Shown here one piece after another: positions 19,925 through 28,356 of a stretch of 64,000 bases of DNA (positions are counted from its first letter, which is position 1; each line of letters starts with the position of its first letter). Origin of the DNA: Streptomyces sp. TLI_171 (GTDB taxonomy: Bacteria; Actinomycetota; Actinomycetes; Streptomycetales; Streptomycetaceae); the NCBI RefSeq assembly GCF_003610255.1, contig NZ_RAPS01000001.1, forward strand, positions 558,001 to 622,000. Direction: 5' to 3'. The notes beneath the pieces were generated by a model that saw only the letters and a program-made list of their open reading frames with translations, did no database searches and had not been told where the DNA came from. The position numbers and the translations under genes are program-made.

Positions 19925-21285
19925 TCACTGCGCGGTGGCGAGGACCGCGTCGACCTTCTTCTGCGCGTCCTTCAGCAGGCCGTCGAGGTCGGCGTCCTGC
20001 TTGGTCAGCACGGCCTGCATCACGCCGTCCAGCACGGTGTAGATCTGCTGGGCGTTCGGCGGCTCGACCTTGACCTCGACGTTCGCGGACCGGTCGGTGA
20101 AGGGCTGGTAGTTCCGCTGCGGGACGTTCGCGTACTTCGCGTGCGCCGCCTTGACGGTCTCGCCGCTCCGGCCGTCGAACAGGTCGGGCTGGGGCAGGCC
20201 GATCGGGATGTCGGAGCCGGCCGACTTCCGGTCGGTCTCCTCCTGGCGGTCGGGGTTGAGGTACTTCCACTGGATCCAGGCGAGGCCCGCCTTGATCTTG
20301 GCGGCGCTGTCCTTGGGGTTGAACATGAAGCCGTCGCCGCCGCCGAGGGTCGCGGTGCCGGGCATCGCCGCGAGGCCGTACTCGTCGTACTTGCGCTCGA
20401 ACTGCTTGACGATGGTGGGGATGTTGTCGGGGCCGGCGAGGTACATGCCGAGCTTGCCCGCGCCCATCGTCTTCTGGACGTCGGGGATCTCCAGCAGCTG
20501 ACGGCTGCCCATGGTGTTGTCGGTCCACCGCATGTCGTGCAGGTACTGCAGCGCCTTGTGGGCCGCCTCGGAGTCGACCGTGGCCCTCCACTTGCCCGAT
20601 CCGTCCTGGGCGGCGACGTCGCCGCCCAGCGAGTAGATCCACGAGGTGAGGTGCCAGCCGCCCTGGTTGTTCTTGGAGAAGTCGGCGTAGCCGGTGACGC
20701 CGTCGCCCAGCGCGGTGATCTTCTGCGCGGCGGTGCGGACCTCGTCCCAGGTGGTGGGCGGCTTGTCCGGGTCCAGGCCGGCCTTGGCGAACAGCTCCCG
20801 GTTGTAGACCAGGCCCATCGAGTAGTTGCCGGTGGGCAGGCCGTAGACCTTGCCGTCCTTGCCAGTGAAGACCTTCTGCAGTTCGGGCTTGATGTCGGCG
20901 AGCGCGGGGACGTCCTTCAGGTACGGGGTGATGTCGGCGGCCTGGTGACGCTGGATCAGCCCCGCGGGGTCGGTGAAGTAGACGTAATAGACGTCCTCCA
21001 GCTGCCCGCCGGCGAGCTTGGCGGCGAAGGTCTTCGGGTCCATCAGGCCCTCGTGGGCGTCGATCCTGATGTTCGGGTGGCCGGCCTCGAACGCCTTGAC
21101 GTCGTCCTCGAAGTTCTTGCGGTCCACCGTCTGGGTCGCCGGGGGAGCCCGTTGACGGAGATGGTGACCACGCCGCCCGCGTCGCCGCTGCCGGTGCCGC
21201 CGCTGCTGCCGCACGCGCCGGCGGTGAGGGCGGTCGCCGCGGCCAGCGCCACGGCGGAGACACGGCGGATTCTGTTGCTGCCCAT
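19925..21285 (-). pseudogene. Frameshifted sugar ABC transporter substrate-binding lipoprotein
   Basis: The reading frame changes inside one gene. From ATG 21285 the first ~48 codons encode a lipoprotein signal with lipobox LTAGAC and continue to VTISVNGLP. The rest, a solute-binding protein of the MalE type (NFEDDVKAFEAGHPNIRI through to the stop at 19925), is in another frame. The shift falls at a run of five C on the coding strand (G run 21141-21145); a sixth C would restore a 453-aa protein. A true mutation or a homopolymer sequencing error are both possible. The body is otherwise intact (binding-fold blocks DPKTFAAKLAGGQLEDVYYV and GLPTGNYSMGLVYN). Confidence 0.88.
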
Positions 21286-21313
21286 GCTGATCGGACCTTC
21301 CGTGGTTCCTGCA

Positions 21314-21350
21314 ACCGCTTGCGCGCAGCGGTGTCCGACGCGCAAGCGGT
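21314..21350 (-). promoter_or_regulatory. Long inverted repeat in the transporter operon leader
   Basis: A perfect 12-bp inverted repeat (ACCGCTTGCGCG arm, 13-base spacer) lies between the promoter and the start of the binding-protein gene. It could be a second operator or an mRNA stem. Confidence 0.6.
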
Positions 21351-21403
21351 ATGACGGATGAAGAGGCCCGGCTGATCGCATCGGGCGCTCGTCGATGGCC
21401 CCG

Positions 21404-21445
21404 ACACTGACAGCGTTAACGCAAAGAGTCAACGGTGTAACGCAA
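21404..21445 (-). promoter_or_regulatory. LacI-type operator within transporter promoter
   Basis: On the minus strand TTGACT (21432-21427), a 17-base spacer and CAGTGT (21409-21404) form a promoter. The palindrome GCGTTAACGC at 21413-21422 lies inside the spacer, and a partial copy (TTGCGTTACAC) sits just upstream at 21445-21435. This is the expected layout for repression by the LacI-family protein encoded next door. Confidence 0.75.
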
Positions 21446-21475
21446 TATCCTTGCACCACGACATGTTTTCGTGAC

Positions 21476-22498
21476 CTAGCCGCGGATCGCCACCACCGCG
21501 GGCGCCGTCCGGGTCGACCCGCGCACGATCAGCTCGGGCTCGAACAGCACCTCCTCGGCCGCCGTCCCGCGCCCTTCGATCTGGTCCACCAGGGCCTTTG
21601 CCGCCGCTGCGGCCATCGCGGCGATCGGCTGGCGCACCGTGGTCAGCGGCGGCTCGGTGGCGATCATGTACGGGGAGTCGTCGAACCCCACCACCGAGAC
21701 GTCCCCCGGGACGTCCAGCCCCTCCCGTCGCAGCCGCCGGATCGCCCCCAGCGCCAGGGCGTCGCTCGCGCACACCACCGCGCTCACCCCGGCCTGCACC
21801 AGGCGGGGTACGGCGGCCGCCCCGCCGTCCATCGAGAACATCGCGTGCGCCACCAGCCGGCCCACCTCCCCGTCCCGCCCGCGGCGGCGCAGGTGCCGGG
21901 CGAAGGCATCGAGTTTGCGTACGGAGGGAACGTGCCCCGCAGGGCCGAGCAGCAGGCCGATGCGTTCGTGCCCGAGCGCCTCCAGGTGGGCCAGCGACTG
22001 CTCGACGGCGGCCGCGTCGTCGGCCGAGATCATGGCCGAACCGCGGTGCCCGTCGGCCGCGTTGATCAGCACCACCGGCACCTCGCGCTCGCGCAGCGCC
22101 CGCCCCTGCTCCGGCCCGGCGTCGGCGTAGCTCGCGCCGACGAACACGATGCCGGCGACGTTCTGCCGCAGCAGCATCTCGATGTAGTTCGCCTCCGACA
22201 CCCCGTCGGCCGTCCGGGTGCAGAGCACCGTCATCAGCCCCTGCTTGCTCAGCGCCCCCGCCAGCACCTCGCAGAACGCCGGGAAGACCGGATTCTGCAG
22301 GTCGGGCACCACCAGACCGACCAGCGGCGCCCGCTCGGAGCGGAAGTCGGCGGGGCGCTCGATGCCCAGCACGTCGAGCGCCGTCAGGACCGCCTGGCGG
22401 GTCTCCCGCGCCACCCCGGGCCGGTTGCGCAGCACCCGGCTCACCGTCACCGTGCTCACGCCGGCGAACCGGGCCACCTCGTCCAGCTTCTTCGTCAT
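21476..22498 (-). CDS. LacI-family transcriptional repressor of the alpha-glucan locus
   Basis: A 340-aa repressor. N-terminal helix-turn-helix KLDEVARFAGVSTVTVSRVL with the hinge helix around RPADFRSE, then a periplasmic-binding-protein-like sugar-sensing domain (VGLVVPDLQNPVFPAF, GIVFVGASY, VVCASDALALGA, VVGFDDSPY). It precedes the transporter genes in the same direction and would release DNA on binding a sugar. A TTGCGTT half-site at ~22548-22554, upstream of its own start, suggests autoregulation. No clear ribosome site precedes the ATG at 22498. Confidence 0.92.
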   Translation of the reverse strand: MTKKLDEVARFAGVSTVTVSRVLRNRPGVARETRQAVLTALDVLGIERPADFRSERAPLVGLVVPDLQNPVFPAFCEVLAGALSKQGLMTVLCTRTADGVSEANYIEMLLRQNVAGIVFVGASYADAGPEQGRALREREVPVVLINAADGHRGSAMISADDAAAVEQSLAHLEALGHERIGLLLGPAGHVPSVRKLDAFARHLRRRGRDGEVGRLVAHAMFSMDGGAAAVPRLVQAGVSAVVCASDALALGAIRRLRREGLDVPGDVSVVGFDDSPYMIATEPPLTTVRQPIAAMAAAAAKALVDQIEGRGTAAEEVLFEPELIVRGSTRTAPAVVAIRG

Positions 22499-22605
22499 AC
22501 CCGGGAGCGTAGCGAGGCCACTGCAAAAAATCGACCGAACGACGAAAATCAACGCAAGCAATGGTCAAGCTGTCGACGGCCAGCGGGGTGGATCGGGATC
22601 GACGG

Positions 22606-23958
22606 TCAGACCCGGTGGGCGGCGACGTACCGGGCCGGGTCGGCGTTCAGGTCTCCCTCCCAGCGGTCCAGGCACTGCTGGGCGAAAGTGCGGCCGGTGG
22701 CGACGATCTCCTCCAGCGGGTCCAGGTAGGACGGGACGTGGCGCGGTTCGAGGCCCGCGGCGACCCGGGCCTCCAGCCCGGCCCGGGCCAGCCGGAGCAG
22801 TTCGGCCGCGAGCGGACGCACCGGGGTGTCGCCGAGGCGGGTGTCCAATCCGCGGGCCGGCAGCTCGGCGCGCGCCGCGCGGTGCTCCTCGGCGGTGTGG
22901 TGCCGCGTCAACTCCCAGGCCTCGGCACACGATTCGGGGTGGTAGCTGAGGCCGGTCCACAGCGCGGGCAGGGCGGCGAGGTGGCGTTGCGGCGGGCCGT
23001 CGGCGCCGCGCACCTCCAGGGTGCGGCGCACCCGGGTGTCGGTCCAGAGCTGGGCGAGGTGGCCGGCCCAGTGGGCCGCGGTGGGCGGGGCGCCGTCGTG
23101 CAGGCCGTCCCGGAGCAGATCGGCGAAGGTGCCGTCCGGGGCGCGGCGGTAGCGGCCGTCGCCGGTGCGGTAGTGGATCAGCGGGATGCCGAGCGCCCAG
23201 TCGACCAGGTCCCCGGCGCTCACGTCGGCGCGCAGGCCGGGCGGGAGCAGGCCGTTGCGCTGCGGGTCGGTGCGCAACCAGCCCCAGGCCCGGTGGGACA
23301 GCAGCCCGCACGGACGGCCGTCATGGAGGGGCGAGTTGACGAGCAGGGCGGACACCACGGGCGCGGCCGCGGTCTGCATCCGCAGCTTGCGGGTGAAGTC
23401 CTCGGGGCCGAGGAAGTCCAGGGTGACCTGGGTGGACAGCGACAGCGCCATCACCTGCGGCGCGCGGGCCCCGGCCGGGCCCAGCTCGGCGAAGTACTGC
23501 CGCATGACGGCGCCCCGGCTCATCGGCACCCAGTCGACGTCGGCGAGCCCGCCGAAGGGCAGGTTGCCGCCGGGAACGAGGGCCAGGCCGAATCCGGCGG
23601 ACAGCTCGGCGAGCCGTTCCAGCGCCGACCGGACCTCCTGCACGGCCGCGCCGACGCCGGGCCCGGGCGTGGAGGAGTACTCGATCTGCCCACCGTGCTC
23701 CAGCGTGACGCTGCTGCCGTCGGGCAACCGCACCCCGGTCAGCTGCCCGCCGTCCTCCTCCGGCCGGCCGCCCCAGCTCCGCAGCACCTCCTCCAGCACC
23801 GCCCGCACGCCGGACGGGCCCAGGTAGCGCGCGTTGCGTCCGGTCGCCGGGTCGAGGAGACCGCATTCGACCTCCACCCCGACCCGCTCGACCGCGCCCG
23901 GCCGGGGTGCCAGCGCGGCCAGCAGGTCGTCGGGGGACACGAGAGGCGTCTCGGACAT
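22606..23958 (-). CDS. GCS2-type glutamate-cysteine ligase (EgtA-like)
   Basis: A 450-aa ATP-dependent carboxylate-amine ligase of the plant-type glutamate-cysteine ligase family. Visible blocks: VGVEVECGLLD at the N-terminus, GGQIEYSSTPGP, ALSLSTQVTLDF, LRTDPQRNGLLP and the C-terminal WTGLSYHPESCAEAWEL. In actinobacteria such enzymes make gamma-glutamylcysteine, chiefly as the EgtA step of ergothioneine synthesis. No egtB/C/D genes are nearby, so the exact pathway is uncertain. The ATG at 23958 is preceded by GAAGGG. Confidence 0.85.
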   Translation of the reverse strand: MSETPLVSPDDLLAALAPRPGAVERVGVEVECGLLDPATGRNARYLGPSGVRAVLEEVLRSWGGRPEEDGGQLTGVRLPDGSSVTLEHGGQIEYSSTPGPGVGAAVQEVRSALERLAELSAGFGLALVPGGNLPFGGLADVDWVPMSRGAVMRQYFAELGPAGARAPQVMALSLSTQVTLDFLGPEDFTRKLRMQTAAAPVVSALLVNSPLHDGRPCGLLSHRAWGWLRTDPQRNGLLPPGLRADVSAGDLVDWALGIPLIHYRTGDGRYRRAPDGTFADLLRDGLHDGAPPTAAHWAGHLAQLWTDTRVRRTLEVRGADGPPQRHLAALPALWTGLSYHPESCAEAWELTRHHTAEEHRAARAELPARGLDTRLGDTPVRPLAAELLRLARAGLEARVAAGLEPRHVPSYLDPLEEIVATGRTFAQQCLDRWEGDLNADPARYVAAHRV

Positions 23959-24374
23959 CGGGGGAGCCCTTCGGGTGGGAGGGCCGGGCGGGGGCGTGCC
24001 GTGGCGGCCCGGCTCCGGCGACGGATGCGAGTGGTGCGAACGGGGCGGCCCGGTCAGGCCGGGTCCCCCTTCGGGGCGGCCGGGTTGGTCTTCGGGTCGG
24101 CCGGGCCGGTCTCCGGGACGGGGTCCGGCAGGGCGCGGCGCGCGAGGACCGGCTCCGCCGCTCCACGGCCGAGCGCGGGGTGAACGGCCACGGCGGATGC
24201 TCCTTCGGGTCCGGCCGGGGCGCGGGCGGGCCACCGGCGCGACGGTGCGCGGACTCCCGTCGTACCGGCGGATCGCCGGCGCACCGTCCAGCCGCGCCGC
24301 ACGCTTCACCCGAACGGCCAGACGCTCCGTCGCGCCCACCGTCCCCCGCTTCCGGCGTGCGGCACGCTGCCCGC
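23959..24374. other. Divergent intergenic region, no gene recognised
   Basis: About 415 bases between the ligase and the VOC gene. It is strongly G/C-biased, with short repeats of the TCGG-G/C-CCGG kind; no motif, hairpin of note or credible gene is seen. It should contain the two divergent promoters. Confidence 0.3.
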
Positions 24375-24758
24375 ATGAGATCGCGAACGGGCGGCATGTG
24401 GTGGGGCACGACCATCGAGGCGCCGGACCCCGGTGGTCCGGCCCGGTTCTACGCGGAACTCCTCGGCTGGCCGGTCGGCCACGAGGAACCCGGGACGGCC
24501 GTCGTCGCCGCCTCCCCGCACGGGCCGTTCCTGGTGTTCCAGCAGGCGAACGGCTACCGGCCCCCGGTCTGGCCCCCGGTCGACGGGCAGCAGCGCCCGA
24601 TGATGCACCTCGACTTCCAGGTCGGCGACCTGGACTCGGCCGTCGCCGACGCACTCGCCCTGGGAGCCACGGCGGCGGAGTCCCAGCCGCAGCGGCACGT
24701 CCGGGTGATGCTCGACCCCGCCGGCCACCCGTTCTGCCTCTGCCTCGACCAGGACTGA
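24375..24758 (+). CDS. VOC-superfamily (glyoxalase/bleomycin-resistance fold) protein
   Basis: A 127-aa single-fold vicinal oxygen chelate protein with two beta-alpha-beta-beta-beta units: WWGTTIEAPDPGGPARFYAELLGW and MMHLDFQVGDLDSAVADALALGA, ending VMLDPAGHPFCLC. Possible metal ligands (His in HLDFQV, C-terminal acidic residues) are partly conserved. Members are dioxygenases, lyases or binding proteins; no substrate can be named. Start at ATG 24375; a second ATG at 24396 is possible. Confidence 0.85.
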   Translation: MRSRTGGMWWGTTIEAPDPGGPARFYAELLGWPVGHEEPGTAVVAASPHGPFLVFQQANGYRPPVWPPVDGQQRPMMHLDFQVGDLDSAVADALALGATAAESQPQRHVRVMLDPAGHPFCLCLDQD

Positions 24759-24867
24759 CGCGGGTCCGCCGACCGGAGCGGCGCAGGCCGGCACGGTGCC
24801 CGGCCGAGGACACGCGGCGGGGAGGTCACGTCGTCGCGGGCGGCGGCCTGTTACAGTCGAAACAGTT

Positions 24868-24930
24868 GCAGTAGTGGTTCCCATGATTCTTGTGTGCGCC
24901 TGCTGATGTGTCGCAGGCGCATTTTCTTTT
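24868..24930 (+). promoter_or_regulatory. Cold-shock gene leader: GCAGTAGTGG motif and terminator-like hairpin
   Basis: GCAGTAGTGG at 24868-24877 is followed by a perfect 9-bp stem (TGCGCCTGC arm 24895-24903, 9-base loop, second arm 24913-24921) and TTTTCTTTT (24922-24930). This is the form of an intrinsic terminator, 90 bases before the cold-shock start codon. It could end the VOC transcript or act as an attenuator in the csp leader. The GCAGTAGTG element recurs in the MerR leader at 6 kb. Confidence 0.6.
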
Positions 24931-25020
24931 CCCGGCTCATTTCCCGGGTGGGTGCTCATCGCGGCGACTCGGAGCCCGCACGGTGCGGGTTCCGGACAGC
25001 ACCTCGAAGGAGATTTCGTT

Positions 25021-25224
25021 ATGGCCAACGGCACCGTGAAGTGGTTCAACGCGGAAAAGGGCTTCGGTTTCATCGAGCAGGACGGCGGCGGTCCGGACGT
25101 GTTCGCCCACTACTCGAACATCAACGCCAACGGCTTCCGTGAGCTGCTCGAGGGCCAGAAGGTCGAGTTCGACGTCGCGCAGGGCCAGAAGGGCCTGCAG
25201 GCGGAGAACATTCGCCCGCTGTAA
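25021..25224 (+). CDS. Cold-shock protein (CspA family)
   Basis: A 67-aa OB-fold nucleic-acid chaperone that binds single-stranded RNA and DNA. Both RNA-binding motifs are intact: RNP1 KGFGFIEQ and RNP2 DVFAHYSNI. The start [15 protein letters not shown] is typical of Streptomyces Csp proteins. AAGGAG precedes the ATG. A strong terminator follows at 25258-25292, so it is a single-gene transcript with a ~120-base or longer leader. Confidence 0.97.
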   Translation: MANGTVKWFNAEKGFGFIEQDGGGPDVFAHYSNINANGFRELLEGQKVEFDVAQGQKGLQAENIRPL

Positions 25225-25257
25225 TTCCTCCAGCGCCGGCACCGGCCCGGCAACCAG

Positions 25258-25292
25258 GGGCCCGCATCGCGTCATTGACGCGGTGCGGGCCC
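25258..25292 (+). terminator. Terminator after cold-shock gene
   Basis: A 14-bp stem (GGGCCCGCATCGCG arm with one T-G pair, 7-base loop) 33 bases after the csp stop codon. Confidence 0.85.
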
Positions 25293-25388
25293 TTCGGCAT
25301 TCCGCGCCGACGCCGCCTCGACCGACCTGCCACACTGCGACACCCGGGGGCTGCGCCGCACGCTGTGTCGCGGGTCACATCGGCCCCG

Positions 25389-25416
25389 TGTCACGAACGG
25401 AGCGGGTGCTTGCGTC
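25389..25416 (+). promoter_or_regulatory. ECF41-like promoter
   Basis: TGTCACG (25389-25395), a 17-base spacer and CGTC (25413-25416) closely resemble the published ECF41 target promoter (TGTCACA, about 16 bases, CGTC). It sits 54 bases before the oxidoreductase gene that is coupled to an ECF41-type sigma gene, so it is probably autoregulatory. Confidence 0.75.
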
Positions 25417-25469
25417 TGGTGGTGGTCCGCACAGCGGGGAACGACCGACGCGAAAGAGGCAGTGGAGCG

Positions 25470-26663
25470 ATGAACGCGACAGCAGCACGGCGACACGAGG
25501 TCCTGGTCCTGGGCGCCGGCTACGCCGGGCTCTCGGCGGCGATCCAGCTCGCCGCCCGCACCAGGAAGCGCGGGGACCTGCGGGTGACGCTGGTCAACCC
25601 TTACGACACCTTCACGGAGCGGCTGCGGCTGCACCTGACCGCCACCGGCCGGCAGACGGCCGAGCTGAGCATTCCGGAGCTGCTGGACGGCACCGGGGCC
25701 GATTTCGTCCGCGGCTGGGTCACTGCCGTGGACGCCGGGGCGAGGACCGTCCGGATCGACGACGACCGGGTGCTGCGCTACGACACCCTGGTCTACGGAC
25801 TGGGCAGCGTCGCCGACACCGCCGCCGTGCCCGGCGTGGCTGACCACGCCTACACCCTCGACGGCCCGCAGGACGCCGCCCTGCTCGCCGACCGGCTGGC
25901 CCGGCTCGACGGCGGGACGGTGGTGGTCGGCGGCAGCGGCCTCACCGGCGTCGAGGCCGCCGCGGAGATCGCCGAGAGCCACCCGGAGCTCCAGGTGGTG
26001 CTGCTGGGCCGGGGCGAGCCCGGCACCGGCCTGCACCCCAAGGCCAAGGCGTACCTGGACGCGGCGCTCGCCCGGCTCGGCGTTCAGGTGCGCAGCGGCG
26101 TCGAGGTGGCCGAGGTGCTGCCGGACGGCGTCGAGCTCGCGGACGGCACCGTCGTCGAAGCGGCCGCGGTCCTGTGGACGAGCGGCACCCGCGTCCCGCC
26201 GCTGGCCGCCGCCGCGGGCCTGACCGTCGACGAGCGCGGCCGGGTGGTCACCGACGGCGCCCTGCGCTCGGTCTCCCACCCGGACGTGTACGCGGTGGGC
26301 GACGCGGCGGCGATCCGCCAGCGCTACGGCGTGATGCACGGGACCTGCCAGGGCGGCATGCCCACCGGCGTGCACGCGGCCCTGTCGATCCTGCGCGTGC
26401 TGGCGGGCAAGGAGCCCAAGCCCTTCCGCTTCGGCTACTACCACACGCCCGTCAGCCTCGGCCGGGGCGACGCCGTCGTACAGTTCACCCGCCCCGACGA
26501 CAGCCCGCGCCGGATCGTGCTGACCGGCAAGCGGGCCGCCAAGTACAAGGAGACGGTCAGCGCCGCGCCGTGGCCGACCTTCGCCCGCATGAAGAAGATG
26601 CCCGCCTCGGGCGCCGTCTGGCCGCGCGGCGGCCGCTACACCCGGATCAGGAACGCGAAGTGA
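25470..26663 (+). CDS. FAD-dependent pyridine nucleotide-disulfide oxidoreductase (NDH-2-like)
   Basis: A 397-aa flavoprotein. N-terminal FAD-binding VLVLGAGYAGLSAA, NAD(P)H-binding TVVVGGSGLTGVEAAAEIAE at mid-protein, and the C-terminal FAD contact DVYAVGDAAA. No CxxC redox pair is present, so it resembles type II NADH dehydrogenase-like or apoptosis-inducing-factor-like oxidoreductases rather than disulfide reductases. Its stop overlaps the ECF sigma start by four bases (GTGA). Oxidoreductases are among the partner genes known to accompany ECF41 sigma factors. Confidence 0.9.
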   Translation: MNATAARRHEVLVLGAGYAGLSAAIQLAARTRKRGDLRVTLVNPYDTFTERLRLHLTATGRQTAELSIPELLDGTGADFVRGWVTAVDAGARTVRIDDDRVLRYDTLVYGLGSVADTAAVPGVADHAYTLDGPQDAALLADRLARLDGGTVVVGGSGLTGVEAAAEIAESHPELQVVLLGRGEPGTGLHPKAKAYLDAALARLGVQVRSGVEVAEVLPDGVELADGTVVEAAAVLWTSGTRVPPLAAAAGLTVDERGRVVTDGALRSVSHPDVYAVGDAAAIRQRYGVMHGTCQGGMPTGVHAALSILRVLAGKEPKPFRFGYYHTPVSLGRGDAVVQFTRPDDSPRRIVLTGKRAAKYKETVSAAPWPTFARMKKMPASGAVWPRGGRYTRIRNAK

Positions 26664-27574
26664 CACAGCCCCAGCAGACCGGCCCCGACCAGCTCGCCTT
26701 CCAGCAGTACCGCACCCTGCTGTTCTCGGTGGCCTACCGCATCCTCGGCTCCGCCGTCGACGCCGAGGACACGGTCCAGGACGCCTGGTTCAAGTGGTCG
26801 GCGGCCGACCGCTCGCAGGTCGCCGACCCCAAGTCCTACCTCACCCGGATCGTCTCCAACCTGGCGATGGACCGGCTCCGTTCGACCCGCCACCAGCGCG
26901 AGACGTACGTCGGGCCCTGGCTGCCCGAGCCGCTCCTGACCGGCCCGGACACCGCCGACGGCGTGGCCGCGGCGGACTCGGTCTCGATGGCGCTGCTGGT
27001 CGTCCTGGAGACGCTGAGCCCGCTGGAGCGCGCGGTGTTCGTGCTGAAGGAGGCCTTCGCGTTCAGCTACCCGGAGATAGCCGAGGCGGTGGACCGCTCG
27101 GAGGCGGCGGTCCGGCAGGCCGGCCACCGCGCCCGCGAACACGTCCGGGCCCGGCGGCCCCGCTTCACCGCCGACCCGGCCCGCAGGCGCGACGTCACCG
27201 AGCGGTTCTTCGCGGCGGCGACCGGCGGCGACCTCAACACCCTGATGGAGCTGCTCTCCCCCGACGTGACGCTGTGGACCGACGGCGGCGGCAAGGTCCG
27301 TCAGGCCCTCAAGCCGGTCGTCGGCCTGGAGACGGTGGCCCGCTGGTTCGCCGGGCTCGGCACCGCCAGCTACCAGGGCATCGAGCCGGGGCAGATGCGG
27401 GCGGAGCTCACCTCGATCAACGGCGGTCCCGGCGTGGTCTTCCGCGGACCGGACCGGGTGGTCGCCACGATGACCTTCGACTTCGACCCGGAGGGCCGGA
27501 TCTCGGCCATCCACAACGTGGCCAACCCCGACAAGCTGCGCGCCGTCGCCGACGGCGCCCGACACGAACTGTGA
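26660..27574 (+). CDS. ECF41-type RNA polymerase sigma factor (SigJ-like)
   Basis: A 304-aa extracytoplasmic-function sigma factor. Sigma-2 region LLFSVAYRILGSAVDAEDTVQDAW with the -10-binding helices, sigma-4 region LSPLERAVFVLKEAFAFSYPEIAEAV, then a ~100-aa C-terminal SnoaL-like domain (FFAAATGGDLNTLMELL) that in ECF41 proteins replaces a separate anti-sigma factor and tunes activity. GTG start at 26660 overlaps the upstream stop. The gene order and the promoter at 25389-25416 fit the ECF41 pattern of controlling its own partner oxidoreductase. Confidence 0.93.
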   Translation: MTQPQQTGPDQLAFQQYRTLLFSVAYRILGSAVDAEDTVQDAWFKWSAADRSQVADPKSYLTRIVSNLAMDRLRSTRHQRETYVGPWLPEPLLTGPDTADGVAAADSVSMALLVVLETLSPLERAVFVLKEAFAFSYPEIAEAVDRSEAAVRQAGHRAREHVRARRPRFTADPARRRDVTERFFAAATGGDLNTLMELLSPDVTLWTDGGGKVRQALKPVVGLETVARWFAGLGTASYQGIEPGQMRAELTSINGGPGVVFRGPDRVVATMTFDFDPEGRISAIHNVANPDKLRAVADGARHEL

Positions 27575-27591
27575 GCCGCGTCGGCCGCGGG

Positions 27592-28356
27592 TCAGCCGCC
27601 GAGACGGCCCCGGCCCACCAGTTCCAGCACCACGGTGACGGCGACCGCCTCGACGGCGAGCAGGGCGACCAGGACGAACAGCTGCACCGCGCCCGCCTCC
27701 ACCGGGCTCGCGCCGCCGAGCAGCATCCCGACGAACGCCCCGGGCAGGGTGACCAGGCCGACGGTGCGGGTCTGGTCCAGGGCGGGCACCAGGGAGGTCG
27801 CCGCGGCGGCGCGGCAGATCTCCAGGCGGGCGTCGCGGTCCTCGAAGCCCAGCGCGAGAGCGGCCTCCATCTCGCCGTGCCGGGAACGCAGTTCGTCCAG
27901 GGCGCGGCGGCCGGACAGCGAGGTGGCGGTGAGCGCCCCGCCGATCAGGATGCCGGCGACCGGGATCACGCTCAGGCCGTGCGGCGGCAGCAGGCCGGTC
28001 GCCGCGAGCAGGAGCAGCACGGGTCCCACCCCGGCGGCGATCGGCGCCGCCGCCCAGGCCCACTGCCACCGGCCGCCGCCCACGTGGCCCTCCAGGACGC
28101 GTCGGCCGGCGGTGCGCACCGCGACCGCGAACATCAGCAGCACGAACAGCGCGGACGCCCACAGCGAGCGCACCACCCAGGCGATGACCAGCGCGACCAC
28201 CGCCAGCTGCACGGCCGCCCGCACCCCGGCCCGGAGCACGGCCCGGCCGTGGCCGAGCCCGCCGAGGCCGGCGACCAGCGCCGCGGCGGCCAGCAGCACC
28301 GCGCAGGCGGCCCCGAGCGCCGGCGTCACCGGCAGCAGCTGTCCTCCCGCACTCAT
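27592..28356 (-). CDS. FetB/YbbM-family (UPF0014) ABC transporter permease
   Basis: A 254-aa protein with about seven hydrophobic segments, matching UPF0014 (FetB in E. coli, an iron-export permease). Typical blocks: LRAGVRAAVQLAVVALVIAW, IPVAGILIGGALTATSL and TVGLVTLPGAFVGMLLGGASP. The usual FetA-type ATPase is not adjacent, which is odd for this family and leaves its function open. Convergent with the ECF41 gene with only 17 bases between stops. ATG 28356 begins a short loop before the first membrane segment. Confidence 0.85.
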   Translation of the reverse strand: MSAGGQLLPVTPALGAACAVLLAAAALVAGLGGLGHGRAVLRAGVRAAVQLAVVALVIAWVVRSLWASALFVLLMFAVAVRTAGRRVLEGHVGGGRWQWAWAAAPIAAGVGPVLLLLAATGLLPPHGLSVIPVAGILIGGALTATSLSGRRALDELRSRHGEMEAALALGFEDRDARLEICRAAAATSLVPALDQTRTVGLVTLPGAFVGMLLGGASPVEAGAVQLFVLVALLAVEAVAVTVVLELVGRGRLGG

